DNA of 64,000 nt, from assembly GCA_016584495.1 (NCBI GenBank), contig WAID01000009.1, positions 3,844,001 through 3,908,000 on the forward strand, in the 5' to 3' direction. Source of the stretch: Celoporthe dispersa. Its lineage: Eukaryota; Ascomycota; Sordariomycetes; Diaporthales; Cryphonectriaceae. A model generated the notes under the pieces. It did no database searches and was not told the DNA's origin. It saw only the letters and a list, made by a program, of their open reading frames with translations. Positions 35,470-47,800 of this stretch are shown piece after piece (position 1 is the stretch's first letter; every line of letters begins with the position of its first letter). The translations under genes and the position numbers were made by a program.

Positions 35470-38400
35470 TCAAGGCGCTTCCCGGCTCGCTGCGGTGTCT
35501 TCCTCGACGGGTGCAGGTCCTTCGACGGCCAGGTCCTCGTCCGCCGCCCCAGGAGTCAACCTATCGATTGTCGGCACGTCGCTCGCCTCCGGTGCAGCCT
35601 CCACAGGTTCTTCCACAATGACGATAACTTCGGCCTCCTTGGCTTTAGAAGGCTCCGCATCTGCTCCGTTGGCTGCGGCGGCATCCTCGGCCTGCTCCCG
35701 AGCCTCTTCCAAGACTGCAGGCGATGAGACAGCCGCCGCTGCCGCCTTCTTCTCCTGGTAGGCCTTGAGCCTCTCCTCTCTCTGCCTGACCAGCTCTCTC
35801 TCGGCCTCCACGGCCTGGATCCTCCTCCCTCGACGTCATCCCTCCTGACGACCCTCCTCAGGCCCTCGCTTGCCTGGATCAGCCCGTCGATACTAATGGC
35901 ATGGTTGGTCATCTGGTGGTTGATGTAGGTATAGACGGCCGCGGGCGCGAGGCAGCCCAGGAGCTGCTGCTCGTTGAGCTTGAGCAGCGCGAGCGCCACC
36001 TGGAACAGAAACGTCGACCCGTCGCCAAAGCACAGCACCACATCCCACACGCGGAACAGCGCCTCGGCGGACAGGCAGTCTGTGAATACAGAGAGGAACC
36101 ACTGGAAAGTCATAGTCTCGAGGGCGATACCGAGGTCGTCAAAGTGCGCAGAGAGCCGGGGCAGGACCTCGGATACGTAGCCGCGCAGGACTTGCTGGTC
36201 GGCACGAGACGCCAGAAGGCTGTGGTCGTAGTAGCCGGGCGGCAAGATCTTCTCGACCATGCACGTGAGGATCCAGAAGGCCTCCTCGGCGGAGGGCATA
36301 ATCAGCAAGAGGTTGGCGGTGATCAGGTTCATGCCTTGACAGTAGCCCACTTCAGGATTACGACGCGAGTACGCTAGCAGCACCTCGTTGAGCTTTTGCA
36401 CGCCCGGCCCCTTGCGGAAGAAGATATTGTCCGTCAGCGTGCGGTTGATGTCCGCACGGATCTGCTGGGCGACCTCAGGATGGTCCTGCGACTCGGGCCG
36501 CGCAACCAGATCATCATAGTAGCCCGGTATCCGCAGGTTGGTCGCGCCGGAACACTCAGCCCAGATCTTGGCCCTCATCAGGACGGGAATGCCACCAAGC
36601 ACAAGCCGGCTGAACTCACTCCACTTCGCTCGTCCGGTCTTGCCCTTGTTCGCCCAGTTGGCAACGCCGATTAGTTCTCCGTCGGCCACCCGCGCCTCGG
36701 GCATCATGGCAGTCGCTTTCTGAAACCGTGCCTCGGCGGCGGCGGCGGCAGAGGCGTTGGCTGCCTCGCCCTCGCGGCGACGCTCGGCTCGCACCTTTCG
36801 CAGGAAGTCGTTCCACCGCACCGTCTTCTCGCGCTGCAGCCCGTCGTGTACGTCGCTGAGCTGCTGCAGGAGGATCCTGACGGGCTCCACATCCTCCCTG
36901 GCCAGGCTGCTCGAGGACGCCTCTTCGCTGACGGTGACCGGCTCCTCGCTCACTGCCACAGTAGCAGCGCTCGCAGACGGCAGGAAACCAAGGTCGTCCT
37001 CGGCGGTGATCAGAGGCGGAGACTTTGGCATGTCCTGAATATCCGCCCCTTCCAGGACCTCGATCGTGGGGGCGCTGATGGATGGGGTGTGCGAGAGGAG
37101 CTCCGTGGGAAAGGTAGCAACCTTGAGATAATCCTGCCATTTTCTGGCCTTTTCCTGGTCATCGAGCGAAGACGGTGTCCCCGGCCGACCGTCGCTCCCA
37201 CCGCCCTCGGATTTTGTGCTGCCAAGATCATCCATAGAGGCCGGAGGCAAGCTGAACCGACCGTTGGTGAGCATTTCGGTGCGGCTGCCTCTCTTGGTCT
37301 TCTTGGCCACCCGCTGCGCCTCCCTCTGTCTCTTCTTCCGTCGCTGGTCATAGATGAACCCAAACCGATCAGTGAGGTACTCGGATCCGGTGTAGTTATT
37401 GTAAAGCCGCGTCAGGGTGGGCGGCTGCTCCTCGGGAGGTAGAATGCTGTCCATCTCGACGGGCCCGTAGCTTTCCTGACGTGCGGTGAGTTCCGTGTGA
37501 GGCGCTGGCGCCATAGTATCCCATCTCTCCGACGGCTGGGCTCTGGAGTTTGTAGTCTGGATGTTGTGCTGGGTAGCTGTGCGGCGCATGGCAGCAAGAG
37601 CCCCCTGGGAGGCCCCCTGGGGATTTGGTACGACCCTCGTTGACGCGCTCGTCTTAGCGCTCGACGCTGATGGTGTCCGGATGGAGCCTCCTGCGGCCGA
37701 GCTGCTGGCTCTCCCTCTAGAGTCGCCGTCTCTTGGCGTAGACGTCCCTCCGGCGACCAGCCTCAGCATCGAGCTGGCAAAGGATGTCTTCCGGTTCCCG
37801 CTCACGGAACTGATGCTGGAGGCGCGGCTGACACTCCGCGCCTGGTCCTCTGGCGGGCTGAACAAGTCCTCCTGGATTATGGGTCTTCGCTCCTGAGGCG
37901 GCGGCGGCCTGATCACCGTCTGCTTCCCGTCGTCTCCGTTGACACTGTTCGCCTGGCTGCCCGGCTTCCGATTTGTTCCCCAGAGGAAGTCCTTCCAGCC
38001 TCGTGCAGTACCCCTCCCGGTGTCACCGTTTGTCGAACTCGAAATCGCCCGGGCCCGCAGTGTCGCGTCGTTGTCATCGCCATACACGCTACCACTGATG
38101 GGGACGAAGTCGTCGGACATGGCCTCTCCTACCATGTCCTCCACACCACCCTTCCTGGCGCCCGAGGTTCTTGCTTCCTTCTCGACAGTGCGCAGCCTCG
38201 TCTCCAGGTCCATGTTGGACAGCCCGCACTCGAGGATGATCTTGCGCAGCGACCTCTCCCTCGCATCAGCCCGCCGACGCAGCGCTGCTATCTGGGCGTC
38301 GCGCGTGGCGAGATCCTCGGCTATCGAGCGCACCAGCCCCACAGCACCATGTCGCGAGATAAGCGTCTGTATGTGCGCGTCGTCAGCGAGATGGAGGGCG

Positions 38401-38882
38401 CCGGGGACGGACTGCTGCAGCAGGGGCGCGGTGTCATCGTCAAAGAGTGCGGTACGAGGCCGAGTAGGAGAGGGAGGCACGGGTAACGCAGTCGAGACCA
38501 GGGTCTCCACGATGGAGGAGGTCGATCGGGCGCGGGCATCTGGCCGCGAGATCTGCAGGAGGCTCGGGATCGAGGCACCTGGCGCCAGGGAGCTGGGGTC
38601 GTCTCGCTCGGGCAGCACTGGTGTAGGTGAGGTGGGAGTGATCGGAGGCTCGTCTTCGTGGGGTGAACCGGGGGAGAAGGAGGGGAAGGAGGTCAGGGAC
38701 TTGTCGGAGGGGGCAATCGACGAGGCAGAGCTGCCAGGCTGGGAAGGCATCCTCTTCCTCTTGCTGGTCGAACGAAACGTTGTCGACCTCTGGGAGGCCC
38801 TCGACCTGATGGACTGCTGGGAGATGGAGCGCTCAAGCTCGAGCTCGAGCGGGGATGTCGATATGGAAGCTTCGCTGTCCAT
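35470..38882 (-). CDS. TBC-domain Rab GTPase-activating protein, one frame break near the C-terminus
   Basis: Stimulates GTP hydrolysis by a Rab GTPase in membrane traffic. Apparently a single exon of about 1137 codons. The first 750 residues are low-complexity Ser/Pro/Arg-rich with short helical stretches. The TBC domain spans about residues 755-1000: GGIPVLMRAKIWAECSG, IRADINRTLTDNIFF with the arginine finger in IxxDxxR, VGYCQGMNLITANLLLIM with the glutamine finger, then FQWFLSVFTDCLSAEALFRV and VWDVVLCFGDGSTFLFQ. After RRVVRRDDVE the frame changes to RIQAVEAERELVRQREERLK, an acidic Ala/Glu-rich coiled tail ending at 35470. The shift lies at the CCC run 35828-35830. Followed literally, the upstream frame would stop at 35556 with an unrelated Arg-rich tail. 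The TBC domain itself is unaffected. Confidence 0.88.
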
Positions 38883-39507
38883 CTTGTGACCTGTGCTGTG
38901 GGTTGTTGTAGTTCTGCCTGGCTGGGCATTTCCCCTCTTGCGGAGAACCAGCTGCTGCCTAGGGAGAGGGGGTTCTGGGTCACCTTATCATGGCTGAGAG
39001 GGCGAGGGAATTTTGGGTGTGGGATTGGGAGCGGGAGTGGGTTTGTGAGTTGACGCGGTTGTCGACAAAAAATCAGCATCCAACGCACGAGAGGCGCATG
39101 AAGGGATGTGGATGTCGTGGGTGCCCAGCATGGGGGATCACCAAGTCAATACGAATCATAGCCAGGGATCCCTTCGCTTATCGACACTAAACTATAAATA
39201 GTAATTTGTGTACTTAATTATGGCATTACCCACTCCGGGAATAACCTTATATAAATAATCCGAACACAACATTTTCCACACAAGAATATTATTGTTTTTC
39301 TTTCTTTCTTTCTTTCTTTCCCTGCCACTGAAGAGGTTGACGATGGTTGTCTTTGGTGTTCTTGACATCTTTTCCTTCCAATACCTTTGAAGGACCGCTA
39401 TGGGCTGCCCAGTATCCAAGGGCCAAACCTTCCCTCTTCGGTGTGAGGCCCGACATCATCTCACCGGCATTGCCTCGAGGTGCCCAAGCTGCCGACACCC
39501 AGCGGCA
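38883..39507. other. Intergenic: TBC gene promoter and 3' flank of the Cys-rich gene
   Basis: About 620 nt without a gene. A/T-rich from 39185 to 39300, ending in a TTTC microsatellite. Confidence 0.35.
39297..39320. repeat. (TTTC)6 microsatellite
   Basis: Six perfect TTTC units lie in the 3' flank of the Cys-rich membrane protein gene (GAAA on its coding strand). Confidence 0.9.
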
Positions 39508-40507
39508 TCAGTTGTGTGATTTTCTGTGGAGCTGATATGCTGGCACAGTTGCTCCGTACAGCTCAGGAGGCTCATAAGCCATCATCTCCAGGGGTGCAGG
39601 TGATGCTGGCGATGCTCTGGCTGGTGATGAATGCACGGGCTGAGGCTGAGGTATGTGCTGTGCAGGTGTGGGGAGCTGTTCGGCCGACCGCAGCCTCCAG
39701 GGAGCTGCACCTCGGAGGTCACCTGGCAGCCTCCTCTCCTCTCTGTATAGCTTTTGGCCCTTCTTGTTTTTGATAAGAATCATGGCCAGGACACCTACCG
39801 CGAGCGCCAGTGGAACACCGACACCCACGCCGATCCCAGCCGCTGCACCTGGTGAGATGCCGCCTTCAGACGACTGGTACGAAGAGGCATGTGTCGATGA
39901 CGCAGACGCTTCTGCTGCTGGGACCGACTCTTTCGCCGCTGCAGTCCCAGACGACGAAGGTGACGCAGTTACAGTGACCGCTGCCTGCGTCGCTGTGCCG
40001 CTTGCAATTGCAAGAATCCCCATGTCCGACGCTGCTGCCTCGTTATACTGCAGCGTGCCAGCTGAGATGGTAAAATTGTCCGAGCAGTCGCCTCCATAGC
40101 AGGCAGCGAGACCGTAATTGCAACTCATGACGCCGCACTCATCATCAGAGACTACGCATACCGCTCCGGAGTCAGCCATTTGTTTTTAACCCATCACAAG
40201 TCAGGATAAAGGGAGGTCTAGAGCAGAAGAGAAGAGACTAACTCGTCAGGCAGTATTGTGGACATGACGACGACTTCCATTGTTGGTCTGTGCAACCGCC
40301 ACGATACATAGTCATCGTGACCGGCTCGTAGCACAGCCCGTTGCCCAGGCAGTAGTGATTTGTGAAGCAGCACGCGCTGTGCTCCGGATCAGACCGTGAT
40401 GGGCACACCACGTCGGTCGTTGCTTGGTCTCCATTAGGCCAGTAGCATGTCTCGTTGCCAGCGAGTGCTGATGGGAACAACAAAACAAAGCCTATGAGAA
40501 ACAGCAT
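39508..40507 (-). CDS. Cys-rich single-pass surface protein
   Basis: Exons 40243-40507 and 39508-40163 join in phase (79-nt intron) and give 306 residues. A signal peptide (MLFLIGFVLLFPSALA) is followed by an ectodomain with about 18 Cys (for example NETCYWPNG, CCFTNHYCLGNGLCYEP, SCNYGLAACYGGDC). Then come a Ser/Thr/Ala-rich stalk, a transmembrane helix (GVPLALAVGVLAMILI) followed by stop-transfer residues KNKKGQK, and a Pro-rich cytoplasmic tail. The layout resembles Wsc/Mid2-type wall sensors, but the Cys spacing is not one I can assign. It is a type common in fungal secretomes and of unknown function. Confidence 0.75.
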
Positions 40508-42368
40508 TGCTATGTAGAGGCCTAGGTATTACTTAGTCTATGCGTTGTTGCGCACGCGGTGGAACTAAGAAACCTCAGGAAGACATGCAGCACATCAAAT
40601 CGTGAGAAAGACGGACCTCCTTGGGAAAAGAAGGAGAAGAAACTTCTCCTGAGCGGCACGGATTAATCAAGAGGATCCTGCGTCGGGCTACAGTGTAACC
40701 GAACCATTGCACGAAGAAGCTTCAGCCCCCAAGAACTCCCCTGTCATTATTTCTGCAACGTGCAATTTCAAACATGTTCGCCTTGGCTCGCGCCGAAGTC
40801 ACACCCGTAAGACGGACGGAACTCTATTGCAACCACAATCCGTCCATAAGCGGGAAAGACTCGCTTGCAAAAAGACAGTGTGCTGCAATCCTTCTGCAGG
40901 ACATGGGGAGTAGGCTGTTTCAGCCCCTGCCTGGAACTTAGCCTCATCATAACTAGTAAACTTATTTTTCTTTCCTGAAGGAAGCGTGCCATGTACATTG
41001 AAGAGCGCACCCTAGTATATTCTTGTTCAGACTGTTCTCGGCCTATGCCATGCCACTTTAAACTGAGTAAGCGGTTATCTGCTATCTACCTCTCCCGAGG
41101 TCACGCAGTAGCGAAAATACTACACACGATCTGCTTGCATGATGCTCTCTATTGTATTACCTGGCTTCTATTTCCTCTGGGAACGCAAACATTAATTTTA
41201 CCACGCATTCAATAGCAGGACCAGATCATTAAAGAAAGAAAAAATAGAATTCCTTCACTCTATCCTCTTACCGCAATACTTGCTATTGGCCAAGACTCCC
41301 AAGTCCAGTCGCTTTCATGTGTCATCGATCGCTCCCAGGTCCTGCGCTTGGACATCACATGTCTCCGCAGGGCATCAGCAAGTAGTAAAGCAGAGTATCT
41401 AGACATCATCATACGTGTTCTCTATGGTCTGGCCCCAGCCAGGCTGTCTAAGTATGCATACCAATTGCATTGCAAGACAAAAATCTCATGACATGAATGA
41501 TTTGATCACTCTGATGTTTCTTCAACTAGGGCAAATTAAGGTCATAATCCAAGATAGGATCACAGGCTCATGACAAGGCTAGGCCTTGATGGCGTTGACT
41601 TGTAACGGCATTCATTCATATATTTCTTCGATCTTCGAAAGCTGTGAGTAATGACTGAGAATGTTCGAGAACCAAGGTTGAGCGTGTCGACGATCGAGAT
41701 TCTAATGGTAGTCTAGACGCAATGTTCTGGTTCATTTTCCTAGTGATATCTCCGCGTTGCACTAGTAGTGGTGCTCAGAGAATCTTTAGCAAGTGATGCT
41801 TGAGATCTCCTCAAGGCGTTGTAAATTCTTAGAGCCAGGTCTACGGAGGGCCAGAGTACTAGTGTTTTTTGAGAGGCTGGATGTCAATTTCATGATCGTT
41901 GAGTAACGTGGCTCATCCCCATAGCGTACGCTAAAGACATGTACATAGCACAATGACAAAGGCTTTCATATCGTATTACTACTCATTAATAGCTCAATAG
42001 GACTTTAACATACTACAACTGACTATAACGGCCACTAGGAGACTCAAGTTCATTTGAAGGGCCCTAGCTGCAAGTAACGGTAGTGAATAGCTTCACTGTA
42101 GATCAATCCTAGTGTTAGTTTTCACCCATCTATGGGCAACGCTAGGGCGAGCACGAACAGCAGGTAGTGAATCATCTTCACTTCCAGCCTCGCAATAAGC
42201 CAGAACAGTACGTTCTCCCATATGATCTCCAAGAACAGGGCAGAAACAACCAAGATGCAGAGCATCATTTTCTCTATAAAAAGAAAACTGTGTTTCCAGT
42301 CTCCTCCTACTTGGCTTCTTCTCTTTCTTCTTCACCCTCCCGGCTGTTATTACATCGTATACACCATC
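40508..42368. other. 1.9-kb gene-poor, A/T-leaning region
   Basis: No gene was found. Composition from about 41200 to 42100 is A/T-rich with frequent stops in all frames. It may be old repeat DNA, but no ends or coding remnants were recognised. Confidence 0.35.
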
Positions 42369-43240
42369 ATGGTAAATGTAATGACGGATATCCAGAACCA
42401 CACCCTTGAAGCAGTTGCTCGGCTGTCTGATAGGGTCTGGTTTTGGCAACAACGGCGCAGAGCACAGCTCGACCGTTTCCAGGCGCAACTGAGGGTATTG
42501 CGTCCAGCCAAGCGTGTACGTCGCTGGCGAGTCAGTAAGTCTACATCCCCCTCTGTCCATGATCCCCTCCCACGCCTAACAACACGGCTCCAGATAGAGT
42601 GGAAGACCTCAACTATGTCATATACCGAGGGCGAAGAGACGAGATACCAATACAAGTAAGTTTCCCTCCTTAGTTTGTTTTCCTTTCCCCTCCCATTAAC
42701 CTCACTAACACTTACTAGTGCGACTTCAGCGACCGGCTCTTCAAGGATATCTCTGTTCCTGAGCCCGAGCCAGAAGAGCCTCCTAGGGAGCCAAGTCCAG
42801 ATCCACCCGGCCATTGTGCATACAGCAGTAGTGAATACAGCCAGGACGACGAGCCGAGGGCACATCCTCCTCTCAGTCCAGCTCCACCCCCCAGCCATTG
42901 TTCATACAGCAGCAGCGAGTACAGCCAGCCCGGCGAGCCGCCGGGTCCTCACACTCTGGTCCCGCTCAATCCCATGTGGTACCTCACACAGATTTCCAAG
43001 TGGGGCCCCTACCATACTCAAGATCACTACGGGCTCAACGAGGAGAACGCCATTGAGTACCAGTACGTGGACAACGATGACGACGAGTGGACCAACGCGG
43101 CCTCGACTTCCGACGACGAGCCGGATGAGCAGCTGCAGAGCGACCAGGCCTACACTATGCACAATGTCGACACCAAGGAGCACACACTGGTCTCGACCAT
43201 CAAAGACTTTCGCCGCGCCTTACTTGACGGGGACAAGTAG
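42369..43240 (+). CDS. Small acidic protein of unknown function with internal repeat
   Basis: Three exons in phase (42369-42534, 42594-42655, 42719-43240), with consensus GTAAGT donors, give 249 residues. The N-terminus is basic and helical (RVWFWQQRRRAQLDRFQ). The middle is Pro-rich with two copies of a Cys/Ser/Tyr motif (GHCAYSSSEYSQ and SHCSYSSSEYSQ). The C-terminus is acidic (YQYVDNDDDEW) and ends TIKDFRRALLDGDK. There is no signal peptide or membrane segment, and no family is recognised. A second in-frame ATG four codons on could be the start. Two clean introns and an open frame support a real gene. Confidence 0.65.
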
Positions 43241-43614
43241 AGGTCTTCCCCACTCTACCAACGCTTGGGAAGAAAAAAGGTAAAGAGGGATTACCTGGGG
43301 AGGAAGAGGAGGAAAAACACCACACTAAACCGAGCAACAAAAAAACCCAGAAAATACAAAACGGGTACACTGCAGCTTCTTCGCCTCATCAGCTTCAACC
43401 CGGTCTGGCGTGTCCAAGTAGCGCTACAGTGAAAGGAGGCCAGTGTCCGGTGCGGGCTGGTGAGTCAAGGGTTGTATGTCCCTGCCCGGCCTCACCAAAA
43501 ATCGATCACCATCACCTAGACGGCCATCTACAACACCTCAAATGGCCTTCCGTCTCTCACCCCATCGGCCCTACTCAACCAGCCATCCCACCTATCAGTC
43601 TACTATTCAGCACT

Positions 43615-43731
43615 ACCAACCATTACTACCAACCATTATTACCAACCATTATTACCAGCCATTACTACCAACCATTACTACCAACCATTACTACCAACCA
43701 TCACTTCCAACCATCACTACCAACCATCACT
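43615..43731. repeat. 13-nt minisatellite, 9 units
   Basis: Nine head-to-tail copies of a 13-base unit close to ACCAACCATTACT, starting at 43615, 43628, 43641, 43654, 43667, 43680, 43693, 43706 and 43719. They differ at one or two positions, mainly TTA versus TCA and a final ACT versus ATT. The 13-nt period argues against a coding repeat. Confidence 0.95.
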
Positions 43732-43750
43732 ACTCCATAGAACTATTCCA

Positions 43751-43846
43751 TAGAATTACTACATAGCGACACCATAGAATTACCATACAGCGACACTGTA
43801 TAATTACTCTACAGCGAGACTATAGAATTACTCTACAGTAATACAC
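43751..43846. repeat. 24-nt minisatellite, 4 imperfect units
   Basis: Four consecutive 24-base units begin at 43751, 43775, 43799 and 43823, each starting TAGAATTA or TATAATTA and most containing CAGCGA(C/G)AC. They lie 19 nt after the 13-nt array and decay into similar A/C/T-rich sequence. Confidence 0.85.
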
Positions 43847-44891
43847 TTTAGTACTACTCCTCAGTTCTACATTTCAGCTCTATAGTTCAATGCCCTCGGC
43901 GATCTTCGCAATTCATCACTAACCTTCATCACTGACCTTCTCTTCAGTACTACTCGTCAGTGATCACTACCAACAGTCTTCGCCCTCTCTTCTCAAGCAG
44001 CTTTTCCCACAATATTCAGATAGCACCCTTTCTCAGCGACGCATTCCTGTCTCTCTCTACATTGTCACCCAAAGCCCTCATACATCTCTCCGAGCATTCC
44101 TGGGACTATCGACGGCTAGCGGCCCTCCCTAGCCACCCACTTGAGTGTTCATCAGCGATTACGCTTTACATATTCACCTTTCATCTAACATCTCACCCAG
44201 ACCGCTCGATCGACTTGACTTACTCCAATCATTCACCATATTTTATTACTTCACGGTACAGAACATTCACTCACCGGCACTCACTTTATACGATCGAAGC
44301 AATCCACATTCGCTCAACGAGCCTCAACCCCTTTCGTTCCCCGAGGGCGTCGGAGGGGACACCTGGTAAATTGTGAGAACAAAACTAATGCAAAGATATA
44401 CTGCCATCATGAGTGGACTCTGACCCCGCCTGTCTGTCGAACACTGGTATGAATATTGTGGTCATGGAAAGACCCGACGTTTCCTAGGTGCTATTGCTAT
44501 TCTTAGGGCACGAAGTTAGGTAGGATGGCCTGGGGGTGGTGCGTCAGGGATTATGCTTGCCCTGGGGGATGGCTCACCGGTATAGACGAGCCCGAAATTC
44601 ATGATAGATCTGATCTGCCAGAGAGCATGGATACTGCATGGCCTAGAAACCAGTACCAAAGGCCTATCATGAATACTCAGGGTGCATATCGCTCAGAAGA
44701 GTACCGCTCACCGCCTACACATTCGTAAAAGTCATAGTTATCATCACTTGGATTTTCCCCAACGCCAGTAATCTATATGCATGCCGCCGAAGCCGAGTCA
44801 TCATCATTGTTACGATTTGAAGTCCAGGGGACACAAAAGCACAGGCTGCTACCACAGGCTCTGCAGCGTTTCCCCCCAAAGCAGATGCATC

Positions 44892-47800
44892 TTACCCCTC
44901 GGTGGTGTCCATAGCCTCCCCGCCACTCTTAGCCGCCTTGGCTTCCGCCAGCTTCTCCGCCTTCCAGGCCTCGATCCTCTGGCGTAGATCATCAGCCGGG
45001 ATGACATCCTCGATCTTCATAGGCACTCGGGTGAAGGGGTCCAGCTCCACAGACAGAAGGTGCTGTACGATGGTAGACCTGTCAACAATGCTCTTGGATG
45101 GCAGGATGACCGGATCAGTCATCAGGATTCCCATGACCGGATCCTCAAACTCCTCAGGGATCTCGCCGAAGTCCAGCTCGGCCTGGTCGAGCTCCTCCTT
45201 GGTCTTCGCAATGCGGTCTTTGAGCTCGCTCCAAGCATCCAGGTCTTCCTTTGCCTTCAGGCTCCTCCTGGTCATGATGTCGGAGGCCCTGTCAAATGTC
45301 GCTGCCTTGTACGAGCGACCGTCTGATGCAACAGCTTCCACAAAGCTCTGGGCACTGCCCAGGTTCAGGAAGATGTCCACCAGGTCCGGAAGCAGCGTCT
45401 TAGGGTTGAAGTGGTATTTGTTCGCATTCTCCACCTTCAGGTTTTGGCTTTTGGGGCTGACCAGCATGTCAAGGTTGAAGTCAAGCATACCAGCCAGGCG
45501 TCCCACGATCTCAGGCAGGGTGAATGAGTCGCAGAGGGCCTTTGTAAAGAGCTTCATCATGGCCACCGTCTCGTTCGCTAATTGCATGTATGATGTGGCC
45601 TGATTCTCAAGGGACGCGAGTTCTTCCTCCTTCTTCTGACGGTCTTCTTGCGCCAGGCTCTGGTTCTCCCTCAGCTCGATCTGCAGATCATGTATCTTGG
45701 GGAATTTGGACAGGGCCTCATCCAGAACGTATGTTGCGTCGTTCAGTAAAAGGTTGACAAATCGGACGAAGAACTGTCGGTCCACCCGACTCTGGCGGCC
45801 AAGCTGGTTCTTGTAGAAGTCGTTGGACCAGACACACTTGATGATCTGGAAGATCTCGTATCGGATGTTGAACTTGTCGTAGAACTGAGTGTGCGCACCG
45901 GTGGACTCGCACTCGATGTAGAACTTCATGACCGAATGAAGTAGGTAACCGTTGGCAAATGACGAATTCGTTAGGGCATCGCCCAGGACGCCCCTGCGCA
46001 GGTGGTATGTCGGCCATGTTCCTGAGTAGAGTAGACTCACCAGCATAGACTTGAGATAGGGGTTTCGCACATATTCAGAGGATTCGAGGAAGGTTAGACA
46101 CATCGCAATCATCTCATCGCCGATGGCTGACAGTATGATCTGCGGGACATAGCGGAAGACAAACTTGAAGTTGTCAACAATGTCCTGCAGTGCATACTCG
46201 GGCAGGCACTTGAACGCCTCTGGTTGTTCCTTTGCCAATGGCAGTGAGAGCGGCCTGTCGGGTTTGTAGTCTGTTTGGCTTGCCACACGCAGCAGCCAGA
46301 CACACACATACCTCATGAACTGCAAGGACCGTCCCTGCATCTTCTCGTCGGTGAGACAACCTTCGATGGCGTACTTGAGCGAGATGGCCCTCTCCAGGAC
46401 GTCCGTGTGCCGGCGAACTCCTATGTCGAACATAGCAAGCTGCTGAGGGGAGTTGATAAACTTCTGTCGCTCAGCTTCCAGTATCTTCAGGTGTTTCTCA
46501 TAGTATTTGATGTCCTTTTCCAGGTTCTTGAGCTTGGAATTAGTGGCCTCGCTACCGTAGTGGTGTGAAGCCAGGGCGAGGAAGAAGATCTCGGAGATGA
46601 AGTTGGAAGTTCCGTCGAGTTTCTGCGAGTAGAATTTATCCGACTGCGCCTGGTCGGCATTTAACTTTGTCTCTTCCTTGATGTCAATGCGCGGACTCCT
46701 CCTGAAGTACCCGACATCAATCCTGTCGACCTTTGAAAAGGTAGAGTCCATGAACGGCTCGCACAGATAATCTAGAACTACCGTGACGTTCATCATGAAG
46801 CCGTCCGAGGCGACTTCCTTGGGGTCCACCTGTATAGCCCTCCTCTTGTGGTTCTGGTTCATTATGTAAGCGAACCAGTCGAGCAGCTTGTTCCGCGTAT
46901 CGATGCTGGCCCGCACAAAGGCGTTTATGATGTCCTTGAGATCCAGCTGATGTGTGTTGATGGTGACCTGGAGGGCATTCTGAGCATTCTTGACCGCTCC
47001 GCGGTCGATAGTTCGGGGGCCTGCGAAGTAAACCTTTGTAACTTCAGCCTGCAGTGGAGAAATTCGGAAAAACGGTCCGAGCAGACTGTGCTTCTCAATA
47101 CCGGGGGCAGATTGAGCCATAAGAAACATCGGGTGGCTTGCAAGTGCATCGAGTAAAACAGGGAATTTTGAGTACAATTTCAAGGCCTGGAAAACACAAT
47201 GATTAGTGCACTGTCCGAGACAATATTGGTCAGGGACGTCAACACACATTGACATGAGGTTTGTAGTTATCGTTCATAGTCAGCCGCGACAACCTTGTAC
47301 TGATTCCCACCATGGCCTTGACAAAGACTTGTGGTAACGAATCGTCCTCTGGGAAGCGCGCAACTGCCTCCTGCAAGAAATCAAGGCAGATGCCATGCTC
47401 GTTGTCGATATCTCGTAGAAGGTACGGTACAAGTGTGTCGTGGTCTGCATTGGACTCGCGGCTGCAACAGAGTGATCAGAGCTACGGACGCGACGAAAAG
47501 CATAGTACGAGGTGACATACCCAAAGAGATCTGGTAGAGTCACAGCAAATAGACAGTAGCTCATGCATAGTCGCTTCGCCTCGAGCAGGACAGTCTCCTT
47601 CTCGGGCGTTGGCGCTCGGAGACTCTTCCTCGCCTGTACCACTCTCTTCCAGCAGGGCAGCATGTAGTCCATAAGCGGCTTGTCATGTGGAAAGGCACTG
47701 GCCCCTTCAAGGATGGCCTGCTCGATGACATCGGCGGATAACCGCGCCGGTCTGTCCGGGTTTTGTTCTTGCAGTTCCGCGCTCAGACCAGGAAGATACG

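Larger units (their letters stand above)
43241..44891. other. G-poor, repeat-bearing region with no supported gene
   Basis: From about 43450 to 44340 the plus strand is strikingly poor in G and rich in C, A and T, with two minisatellites inside. Long open stretches here (for example 43429-43740 and 43960-44376) follow from the rarity of stop codons in such DNA and are not coding-like. The last 500 nt look ordinary and lead to the 3' end of UFD2. Confidence 0.5.

Noticed and set aside
37939..38889. 316-codon plus-strand ORF opposite the TBC gene N-terminus
   Set aside because: Antisense of a Ser/Arg-rich region; Ser and Arg codons read backwards rarely give stops.
43429..44376. Plus-strand ORFs rich in His, Tyr, Thr and Pro
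   Set aside because: They translate minisatellites of 13-nt period and G-poor DNA; open length follows from composition.
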